64,000 nt of DNA from Kondoa malvinella (taxonomy: Eukaryota; Basidiomycota; Agaricostilbomycetes; Agaricostilbales; Kondoaceae), in assembly GCA_039545315.1 (NCBI GenBank), contig BCIM01000006.1, positions 806,001 to 870,000 on the forward strand, read 5' to 3'. How positions within the stretch are numbered: position 1 is the stretch's first letter; each line of letters begins with the position of its first letter. This document shows, piece after piece, positions 24,677 through 34,200 of this stretch. The notes under the pieces were generated by a model. That model ran no database searches. It was not told where the DNA came from and worked only from the letters and a program-made list of their open reading frames with translations. Both the position numbers and the translations under genes were made by a program.

Positions 24677-25387
24677 GCTTGCTGAAGATGGGGGCTGAAG
24701 AGGTTATCGCACTTGGCCGTCGGAAGTTTACCTGGTCACTGTCAAATGGTCACCTACGACAACCTACATAAGAGAAACGCCAGCGAACGAACACACTGAG
24801 ACGTGGGACTGTCCGCCGGATCTCGTTGGTCACATTCTTGTGCTCGCGGGCTTGATCATGTCGGTTCTGACATCTCGAAACTCGCAAAGCAATGAATGTC
24901 AGGCTTCCAGCTCTATGCAAAGTACATCATCTCGCCTTTGTTCTTCCGTTCATGCTCCATCCGGAGAAGCCTGACTATTGGCAATACAATCCTTCGTTCA
25001 GTGCGACGTTGATCAGGCTGACAATCTCTGCTCTTGCTGCTTTTTTGTGTGCGCCAGCCTGGGACGACCTCACAGGTGTCGCTCGACCCGACTGAGCCGG
25101 CCGCTGATGTCGTCCGTCCTTTGTTACACGTCAACGTCAAGCTCTGCAAGCTCGCCAGTCCTGAGCGGTTCCCTGCCCTGCCCTGCGTTGCGTGAAGGAT
25201 CCACCTTGGACAGACCTGCAAGAGATGCATAGCTGGCCCCTGCCTTTCAATCCCCTTTGTCGATCTTTCAGAAGCAGACTTCTAGCTAGCCTTCCGGCTG
25301 CTCTTTTCCTTTTCGCTTCTTGCTCCTGACCATCAATCTCAATCACCTCTTTCTATCTGTTTCCTTTCCATCGTTATCGAGCTCAAC
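24677..25387. promoter_or_regulatory. Divergent promoter region, pyrimidine-rich at right
   Basis: About 710 bases separate two divergently transcribed genes. A 67-residue open frame at 24892-25095 has no supporting motif. The right part (about 25230-25385) is rich in CTTT/TCTC runs just before the next ATG, as expected of a fungal promoter and leader. Nothing else stands out. Confidence 0.45.
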
Positions 25388-26530
25388 ATGTACCCATCAT
25401 CAGGTACCAATCACGGAACCCAACATCCTGTAAGTCTGTCATATTGTCAGTTTGGCTTCTTTGACGACGGAGATCCAGCAACAGGGCCGTGCTGCTACCC
25501 ATGCCAATGTAAGGACTGAACAAGGTTTTGATTTTCGGACGAGCAGCTGACAACGACACAGCCTCAGCATCCTCAGGGCAACCACCAACCTCGGGTTCAT
25601 GCCAATAATGGTCAGCAAGTAGCCCCTGACGCTGCTGCCGAGGAGAAGGCTCGGAACGCTTGGCTCAATGCGCAGCTTCAGTACATCAGAACAGTCCATG
25701 ATGACTCGCAAGAAGCCAGAGAGCGGCAAGTGCAATTTGGCCCGGACGCGAAGCGATTGCGGGACGATTTCATGAGGAAGGCTGACGCCATGCACATCGA
25801 GGTCAGTTTCGCGAAAGTGCTCGAACAAAAGCTCATACTGTCCTGTGAAGGTTTCTGGAAACGTCGCTGGACACGTCGAAAGTGAAAGGCCCACGTCTCC
25901 GGTCAAGGTTAGAGCCATGCGCTACTCTAATCTTATTACTGACAGCAGCCTATAGGTGACTACATCGGGACCGCAGACTCAAGCGGGAACTGGACGCTCT
26001 GCTGGCGGTGTCGTGGTAAGCTTCAACCCTTATCCGGCCAGATACTTGACTGAGCAGATTGCTCTAGCCCGCGATTCAACAGATACGTCGCGTTGCAGGT
26101 GGAAATCTATCTGCCGATGGAAATGGAAACCCTCAATGGAGCCATCCCTCGGAACCCCTCTGCAGAGTACTAGTTCCAAGCGATAAACTACCCACGAAGG
26201 GGTGTGAAAAATACGTGAGTGCAGACTGTATATCTTGTCTATCGCCTACGCGACCTAACGTTAGTCGATTTGATGTTCTAGTTAAATGTAAGCACCTTAT
26301 CCCGGGCGTTACATTCACTGATTCGCCCAACACAGGAACTAGGTTACCGTCAAGAATGCCCAAGTTGCTCCCACCCAATTGGCCGTGGACGTGCCAAGAT
26401 TCATAGAGATATTGGATGCTCGAATGAACGACCGGCCGGTTCAGCTGAACGGAAGGAACATTTGGAGAAGAGAGTTCGCTACTTAGATGCCAAAGACCGC
26501 TCGTGGTATGGTCCATGGCAGCCTATCTAG
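25388..26530 (+). CDS. Unrecognised protein with a Cys/His-containing C-terminus
   Basis: The gene starts MYPSSGTNHGTQHP at 25388 with a Gln/Asn/Pro-rich N-terminus. Introns of 45-55 nt, all in phase, follow after HP, HAN, AMHIE, PVK and GGVV. The middle has a charged helix (EEKARNAWLNAQLQYIRTV, then DAKRLRDDFMRKADAM). After PAIQQIRRVAGGN and LVPSDKLPTKGCEKY, the last exon reads ELGYRQECPSCSHPIGRGRA. It ends SWYGPWQPI, with TAG at 26528-26530. The Cys-x2-Cys plus nearby Cys/His residues could bind zinc, but the spacing fits no finger class I know. A 6-nt exon at 26282-26287 is possible. Length is about 240 residues. Function unknown. Confidence 0.55.
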
Positions 26531-26912
26531 TACCGTGGTCAGGCAGCTGGACAACTTATGTCGCAACGAAGTCTCTATATGCTGTACTATTCACTTCTAT
26601 TTCATGCTTGTATATTATGTTGTCCCATTGACTCGAGACGATGTCTGTTCTGCTCCGTCTTCTGCATCTTCTGTCGCTTCCGAATTGCTAAACCATGCAG
26701 GTCTATAGCTCGACGGCCTTTACAAATCATCAGCATGCTTTACGGGCTTCAGACGGTGGACTGACACATCATTCCAGTCAAAGAGCGATTCCAGATGATT
26801 CCGCGCCGCCTGCAAGTAGCTCAGTAAGGCTGATAGCGATCATGCTGCCTTTTAATCAGCCTAGGGTATACGGCTTGCGTGGGATTACATACCGGATTCG
26901 CATAATTGCTCC
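26531..26912. other. Convergent intergenic region with a nested inverted repeat
   Basis: About 380 bases between the stops of the preceding gene (+) and pICln (-). No coding exon is supported. A nested inverted repeat lies at 26812-26878 and is described separately. Confidence 0.5.
26812..26878. repeat. Nested inverted repeat, possible RNA hairpin
   Basis: The inner arms GGCTGAT (26828-26834) and ATCAGCC (26855-26861) are perfect complements around a 20-nt loop. The outer arms GCAAG (26812-26816) and CTTGC (26874-26878) also pair. No tRNA B-box is present. It could be a 3'-end structure for either flanking gene, or chance. Confidence 0.4.
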
Positions 26913-27662
26913 TTACTCTGCCTGCTTCGGATAGCTATACTCTGTGTTAGTAATTGTCACAAGAGCGAGGAGAAAAGCTCACATCTGCATCGTCTGGCGG
27001 GTTATCAAAGATGCCTTCTTCCCCTTCATCTTCGCTCATCTCTGACGGGAATAAGGAAGCGCAATATGAGAGCACTTCGAATATCGCATCAACTTAAGCT
27101 CTATATCAGCGATAATTCCAGCTAATGAGAATCAAACGAACCATCTTCAGGCACTTTGGGCGTGACGATCAAATCCCTCGTTTCATATTCAGGCTCATTC
27201 TCCTCATCTGCACCTTCGCTCTCATCCAATTGACAGAATATACATGGTCCGCCTGCTTCAGGGACTTCTGTCGTCGTTTCCTCTGCCTTTTCCCCATCCT
27301 CTGTCCAAGGTCGGATTGGCGTCCTTGATATCGCATGCAGCGTTATCGTAGGGTAGGTAACCAACACGCCTTTGTTCAAGCTAGGCGAGAAGAAAACCAA
27401 CGACCTATAGCAGCTCCCAGCATTAGTCGTGAAAAGCCGCTCACAGTTATTGAACTGACCCTTCTGAAATGTACAGATCCCCTCGTGTGCCAGTAGCTTC
27501 TGAGAAACCTTCAACAGACGGCGTTAAAGAGACGTAGACGTCTTCTTCTTTCCTGCGCAACACTGGTGGAATATCGAAACTTGCAGGTGTTGATTGTTGG
27601 TGCGTCTCGTGCGCCTCCAAGGACGTGTATGTTGGCAGGGTATCGATTACTGTGATGCCCAT
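26913..27662 (-). CDS. pICln / methylosome subunit homologue
   Basis: pICln is a PH-fold chaperone that delivers Sm proteins to the PRMT5 methylosome during snRNP assembly. On the minus strand it starts MGITVIDTLPTYTSLEAHE at 27662. The PH-like core reads GTRGDLYISEG, then (after an intron) LVFFSPSLNKGVLVTYPTIT and LHAISRT. An acidic loop carries CIFCQLDESEGADEENEPEY. The last blocks are IFEVLSYCASLFP and MSEDEGEEGIFDNPPDDAD, matching the acidic C-terminus of the family. The very last few residues depend on which acceptor is used near 26945; the stop is about 26913-26915. Length is about 200 residues, as usual for the family. Confidence 0.82.
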
Positions 27663-28095
27663 GTTGCGCGACCTGTAGATATGCGTTGTCGTGGTTGACA
27701 GCAAGAGATGCATTGTTGGCGAGCAATGTTGACTTGCTTCTTGCAATGTCCGCAATACAAGAAGGGAATCGCAAACAAGTCGCTCTCCAGCTGTCGCTTT
27801 ATACGATCAGATAATGGCGATCATGCGAAACTCGCTGTTTTCGAAAATATCCGGCATCTGCTGTCTGGAAGCTCGCAAAACAGCAAGGAAAGCCTCTATA
27901 CCTACTCCTCAGTCTACTGTAGCAATTCCTAGATGTCGCGAGCTGTTTTGGCCGGCCAAATCATCCACAATTTTGTGGACGACTAGACGTTGACCTGACC
28001 TTAAAAGACCGATATATCTTGCACCTCACTTCTTGGCGGCTTGTGAATAGCAACATCCTCCTCGTGTGCTTCTTAGCAGTGCTCCGACCGAGTTT
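27663..28095. promoter_or_regulatory. Divergent promoter region, nothing specific seen
   Basis: About 430 bases between the pICln start (-) and the next coding block (+). Open frames here are short and lack splice or family support. Confidence 0.4.
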
Positions 28096-28104
28096 CACAC
28101 TGCT

Positions 28105-29035
28105 ACGGGATGATCTGAGCGACCTGATGTCGGATCAGCAAAATCTACCACTCCGCCTTCCAAACTCGCCGAAAACGATGAAATTATATTGATCTTGACG
28201 TTAACCTCGGAACTTCCACTTGAAGGGTCGCTGATAGCAAGGCTCTCTTCCAGAACTATACAGCCAGTCCTATTACCTTTATCAAGACTGGCAGACTTCA
28301 AGACCAAGACTTGATGCAACATCTTTTTCTGTCCATATGGCTCAGAAGCGGTCTCACCCAGATGGAAGAAAACGCGGAGAGAAGACTCGTAACGTGATGA
28401 GAAGGTCCAGCATCATGATGCGCTTGTACTACGGTCGTCTATTCAGCGAAAGGTCAGAAGCTGTGACAGAGAAGAACGCGAAAATGATGGCTTTTCGAAG
28501 CTATGAACTTGCATCACGCTTAGGACTTCTCAACCCTGGTGCTTATGTATTACTTTCGGGACGTATTGCCAAGAAGAAACTGGCCAGTAGGGTCTCACGA
28601 GCTCAAAATCGAGCTTCGGAGGCACATAACAAAATCATCTAAAGACACCCCTTCGCAAAAGCAAAAGAAGCTATCAGCCCACCTGAAGAAAGCTCCAGCC
28701 TTTCTTCTTCCTGTGTCTTGTGTTGATGTTGTCAAAATCTGCCCAACCCGGTTCTATCCATTTCTTCTCTTTCTAGCAAGCCTCTGCAATACTTTAGATT
28801 TGAAGGCCCTGATAGACGTCGCTGCTAGATTAAAGCAAGCTGAATCTCAGGTGTATGCGCTTTTTGTTTGATACACCAAAACTACTAGCCCCAGGATATA
28901 AAGAAAGAGCTCGTTGCAGAAGCTTTCACAGGCACGGTCGCAACAACTGCACTCAACAGCCAACCCGTACGCGTTGTAGTTGGCAGATTACAATTGACCA
29001 ACCTCGATACAAACGGGAAAATTAGGTCAAGATAA
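28105..29035 (+). CDS. Unrecognised multi-exon protein (provisional model)
   Basis: Two coding blocks look genuine. The first reads KSTTPPSKLAENDEIILILT, then VADSKALFQNYTASPITFIK and LMQHLFLSIWLRSGLTQMEE, if a 26-nt intron at 28200-28225 is removed. The last reads SLCNTLDLKALIDVAARLKQ, then DIKKELVAEAFTG and VVVGRLQLTNLDTNGKIRSR, with TAA at 29033-29035. An intron of about 45 nt ending CCCCAG separates the final two exons. The middle (28380-28700) has overlapping open frames in all three phases and I could not choose between them. I also could not find the start codon. A minus-strand open frame at 28095-28322 is the alternative for the first part. No family recognised. Confidence 0.35.
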
Positions 29036-29105
29036 GCCAGCATACCAGCGCCAGCAGAATACAGAGTATATCGGCAGCCATTTTCACACAGTCCTTTGCC
29101 TTACA

Positions 29106-29983
29106 TCACACATTCGTCTCGCTCCATTCCAACAAGGCACACATCTCGTTAAACTGAATCTGTTCGAGCTCTTTGATCTTCGCCGCATCTTTTGACGACG
29201 CTGCTACCTCTACAGCGTCAACGTAGCTCTTTGCTGCTTTGATTGACCCATGCGTTGATTTGAGCACTGGATGAGATATTCGAGAAAGCCACCATTTCCT
29301 GCTTATCATCAGCTGATTTCAAGCTACTTGCGATTAGCGTACGAATTCCACTGCTACAACTATCAGCACTAGTACATACCAGCGGATGGGTAAGTAGAGA
29401 CGCACATAATCGCCCTCGCGCCGATGTAAAATAGCATGCCATGTATTTGACGTGGGTTCGTCGGAAGCCTGAGCTAGTTCATGGCAATTATGAATATCGT
29501 CGTTGAGCAAATGCAGGCCTGTACAGAAATCAGTAGCGTTCTGAAGTTGATGCAATGACGCACCTGCTTTCACATTTGCTGGACTATCTAACGCATCGAT
29601 TTGACTTGTTAACGAGGTATTCCAGACGGCCTTAGGTACTAGATGAGGCAGCGGTCGTCTGTCTAGCAGGGTGCTCTTGATTTGCTGAAAGGACATGGAT
29701 GAATGACAAGAAGGTCCGTACAAAGCGATATATGCAAGGTATATATATACAAGCGATAGAACGAAGTACAAGCAAATTGTCCATAATGTCCGTATTCGTG
29801 CAATAGTCGAAAGCTTGAGTATACACCAAACCACGGCCATAGGGACAAGAGCACTCACCCACAGCCTCCTCTCAAGCGCATCACTTCCTCGTCATTCTCT
29901 CGTTGTAAGAAGGTCGCTCTCGCTTTATCGTCCATTCGCACAGGTTGGACTTGGCTTTGACTTGAAGCAATACTTGATGGCAT
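29106..29983 (-). CDS. Conserved protein of unknown function (HRREGDYxN...WW family)
   Basis: On the minus strand it starts MPSSIASSQSQVQPVRMDD at 29983. A conserved core follows: LHLLNDDIHNCHELAQ, then NTWHAILHRREGDY, WNSYANRKKWWLSR and ISHPVLKSTHGS. I associate this core with an uncharacterised family found in bacteria, fungi and plants that carries an HRREGDYSNAKYW-like motif and a following HPV. The many conserved His, Asp, Glu and Trp residues hint at an enzyme, but that is inference. The core is built only if a 23-nt exon (29328-29350) is used, next to a 29-nt intron (29299-29327). It ends CALLEWSETNV with TAG at 29106-29108. The protein is about 200 residues with no membrane segment in the spliced product. 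Confidence 0.7.
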
Positions 29984-30145
29984 AATCGTTAATCGTGGTT
30001 GGGAATGAAAGGCGATGCAAAATATTCAACAAGCGAGGCGGCGGTCAAAGTTTCGGCAGCCTGTCTCGGCATGATCACCTCCCGGCGACGAGGGTCTTGA
30101 CGAGGCTAATGACGATGGGCATGCCAAGAGAAGATAGTTTGAGCA

Positions 30146-31173
30146 ATGACAACGAGGGCAGTAGCTTCTTGGATTCCTACAGCGTTTCATGAGTCGCTCA
30201 GAGGTCTACTATTGCATTCGTTGAGACTCGGTCCGCTGCCTCGCCATGTTGCTATCATCATGGATGGCAACAGACGTTGGACAGAAAAGAAAGGCCAGAA
30301 AGTGACTAAAGGGCATATTCAAGGTTTCGAGGCTCTGAAAGGTGTTCGTTATAATCGTTTATTAGCAACGAGAGCTACGAGCTGATGTGGGAAGGGAGAA
30401 CAGCTTTTAGGCTTTTTCTTACAGTTGCAAGTACCAATCATTACGATCTATGCGTTTGCTGTGGATAATTTCAAGCGTTCGGAAGAGGAAGTCGTCTGTT
30501 TGATGGATCTGGCGAAAACTAGACTGAAAGAATTGTCAAGTCATGCGTGAGCTCCCCTTCCCTTCAGCGTCAGATACATCGTGCTCAAGAGTCTACAGCG
30601 GACTACTGCAACAATACGGTATTAGAGTCTTTATGATTGGCAGGAAAGATCTGTTACCGCCCGATGTGCAGCTGGCGTGTAGCGATATCGAACACGCAAC
30701 AGCCAAGAACACTCGGTATGCTCCTCCCAGCAAGCTATCCACTAGTCTGACGTATTCACACAGGGGTACACTGAATGTCTGTATCGCCTATTCAAGCCAA
30801 GAAGAGATAGCCTCAGCAATTCGAAGTCGAGTAGCTTCCCAGCTTGAAGACTCGACGAAAGATGAACCGATAGCAGCACTCAATAAACATCTATATACAA
30901 GTCGGAATCCAGCATGGAGTGATCCTGATGTGCTGATACGGACGAGCGGTGTTAGTCGTTTGAGTGATTTCTTGCTTTGGCAGGTAAGCTCTTCACGTCA
31001 CATCGTATGTTCGTATTGACGAGAAGCAATAGGTCTGTCAGAACACGGCAATATACATTCTACCATGCTACTGGCCAGATATTGGGGTCGCCGATGTTGT
31101 ACCTATCATCCTCGCCTGGCAAGTCGAACAACTCATCCAGCTTCTTTTTCGGATCTTTGCCTTTGTTTTGTAG
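30146..31173 (+). CDS. RER2: Cis-prenyltransferase (dehydrodolichyl diphosphate synthase)
   Basis: Builds long-chain polyprenyl diphosphate from FPP and IPP for dolichol, the lipid carrier of N-glycosylation, at the ER. The first exon has RHVAIIMDGNRRWTEKKGQK, with the catalytic Asp of the MDGNRR motif. Then come VPIITIYAFAVDNFKRSEEE, FMIGRKDLLPPDVQ and LNVCIAYSSQEEI. The last blocks are DPDVLIRTSGVSRLSDFLLW and, after an intron at about 30982-31031, NTAIYILPCYWPD, the usual end block of catalytic subunits. It stops with TAG at 31171-31173. Which paralogue (Rer2 or Srt1) it matches is not clear. It is divergent from the conserved unknown gene, with about 160 nt between starts. Confidence 0.9.
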
Positions 31174-31296
31174 GGATACTAGGGAGAAGGACAGTCGATA
31201 TCATGCATATAGATACCAGATAGCATAAATGACAAAACATCACTTTATCGTTTGCAGCGAACCACCAGTCGTTGTCGTTCTAACAAGGTTGATACC

Positions 31297-34200
31297 ATGC
31301 CACAAGGCACAGAGGTCGATACAGACCTAGATTATACCCTAGAAGCAGAGGACTTCTTTCCAGATGAGAACACTCAGCCAGAAATTCGAACCTCTGAAGC
31401 GAGCGCAGAAAGCGATTCCGACCCCGAGCTACCAGTCTACAATGACCCCTCTGGCTCCATCTTTAGCGGCTCAGTTGGCATGTCTGTACCAACGTCTGTG
31501 TCAAATTATGCCCATCGACATCGTTCAAGCAAAGAATTGACTCGGTTGTCTGGTGAATATGATGCTGCTACGTCCAAACGCAGAAGAAGGTCGAGCACTG
31601 GAAGTCGAAAATCTCATACTTCAAAGAAATCAAACAGACCTAAATTGAAAAGAGGCGCTTCAAACATGTCTCAAGCGGTTGATAGCGAATCTGAAGATGA
31701 AGAAGTCGCGAGTAGGAAAGCGGGCGGTGGTGCTTTCTCTGGTCTATCTGCCATGTTGAGAAAAGGATCCAAAAGCAAACCTGTCGACGAGGAAGAAACT
31801 TCATTAGCGCCTAGTAGAAGATCGTCCATGGGTTCAGTGAAATCATCTTCTGCTGCGAAATTACGTGGGAGAAGCATGTCGGTGGCATCTATGGCTACTT
31901 CTAGGCATTCTGGGAGCGAATCAGAAGACGATGAAGATGACGCTTATGGTCCTTATGGTTCTTCCGTTTCGACTTCATCTACTATAACTACCGATTCGCA
32001 AGCTTCTTCATCGGATGAACGGAGAAGACCATCTCAATCTATCCCTGGTGGATTGTTCGTTACGCACGGTTTTGTTGGTTCTGGAGATGCTTTCTTTGGT
32101 GATCATCGAGTCGATATGGATTCGCCTACTCAATCAGACATAGATGAAGGTCGACTAACAGGCGAAGAAGGAAAAGTGTTTGATTCAATCGGTGGAAGCT
32201 TGACGGGTGAACGCCAGCCTCTTTACATACCGGATGAAGATTTGCAGTTGGTCTTTGTGGGATGGGGAGAAAAGACTTGGAAGACGATCCTTTGGTACCT
32301 TGGGTGCTTTCTGACTGTTGGGATCCTGCCGCTCTTGGGTCGATGGTTTCCGAACCTTTGGCTGAGGGGTAAAGGCAAAGTAAGGGAATTCAGTCGAGCG
32401 AGTTCAGTCGTTGCGCATGTTGGTCTTTCTTTTCTACTTGGTCTCATTGAAGCTGACGAAACTGTTAGACGCAACATGGCGATAAGCATGTCTTACGGAT
32501 TTCGACACTCAAATTCGATCAGCCAGTAGCATCCACTACCATCTTTCCCGCTACATCTAGACGACCACCTCGCAGTCGAGACGATCCCGTTCCAACGCCA
32601 ATGGCAACCACCCCATCGACCCGGATACATTCAGCTGCTTCCTCTTTGCGAAACTCACCTCGTCCTACTATGCTCACAGAAGTTCGTATGCTGGATTATC
32701 GCTACTACCGTCTTTTACTCCATCCTGATTCTGGCTTATGGCGCATGGCGAGGGATTGGGCCGATTTATCTTGGACTTCGATTGCGAATTTGAGAAGAGG
32801 GATCAGCAGCGAAGAACATGCGGAAAGGTTGCATCTGTTTGGTAAGAATGCGATTCAGATACAGGCAAAGACGATTTGGGAGTTGTTGGTCGATGAGGTG
32901 TGTTGTATCAACGCGCTGTTGGACTGTTGGCTGATGTTCGACAGTGCTTGCATCCTTTCTGTGAGCATTTACCATTGGGCTTTGTGCAAGAACTGAACCG
33001 CCCTAGATTGCTTCCAAATCGCTTCGATTGTCCTTTGGACATTGGACGACTATCAGCTCTATGCTGGCACCATTGCAATTATCAGTGTCATCAGTATTGT
33101 GACAACCCTGGTCGAAACGCGGTCTGTATGTCTTGTGTTGCTCTTACTGGCTATGTACCTAAATGACTGCGCCAGAACACGAAGCGTATGATTGAAATGT
33201 CAAAGTTCATCTGCGAAGTCAGCGTGCAAAGAAATGGGATCTGTAAGTGAATTTCATCGTCACATAGCGGGAGACTGACTTGATTGTGAAGGGCAAATGC
33301 GACCAAGTGAAGATCTAGTACCTGGCGATGTAATCGATCTATCTCATCAAGACCTCACTACTTTCCCAGCCGATGTTGTCCTCATCTCTGGCGATGCTAT
33401 CGTCAACGAATCAATGTTGACTGGTGAATCTGTTCCCGTCAGCAAAGCACCTATCGAACCTGAAGTCATGCCTGCTCTGTTGAGCGCTGGAGGCGAAATC
33501 ACGCCTAATCTGTCCAAGCATGTCTTGTTTAATGGTACCAAGATTGTACGAATCAGACCAACTTCAGGTCTAGGTGGATCCCAGGAAGCTATTGGCATGG
33601 TTCTGCGTACTGGATTCAACACGACGAAAGGCGCATTGGTCCGGAGCATGCTGTTTCCTCGTCCGCTCGGCTTCAAGTTCTACCGCGATTCCTTTCGCTT
33701 CATTGGCGTCTTGGCTGGTATCGCTGGTATTGGCTTCCTCGGAAGTGTCTACAACTTTGTGCAAATCGGAATCAGCACCGGGACTATCATCAAGCGGGCT
33801 CTTGATCTGATCACCATCACTTGTCCCCCCGCTCTACCTGCGACGATGAGTATTGGGACGTCTTTCGCCATTTCCCGATTACGAAAATCTTCCATCTTCT
33901 GCATATCGCCCAATCGAGTGAATGTAGGCGGCAAGCTGAATATTTGGGTGTTCGACAAGACTGGTACTTTGACTGAAGAAGGTCTTGATGTCCTTGGCAT
34001 CAGAAGTGTCGATCGCATCAACAAGGAGTTCTCTGATCTGTATACCGACGTAGAAGATGTACCTATTATTGGCGCTGCAGACGCCAAGACACCTCTGTTA
34101 CATGCTTTGGCGACATGCCATGCTCTGAAGCTAGTAGATGGAGAATTGATCGGGGATCCTCTTGATTTGAAAATGTTCGAATTCACAAAATGGAATCTGG

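Noticed and set aside
26810..26885. Possible tRNA gene
   Set aside because: An A-box-like TAGCTCAGT is present, but there is no B-box, no cloverleaf and no acceptor stem of seven pairs.
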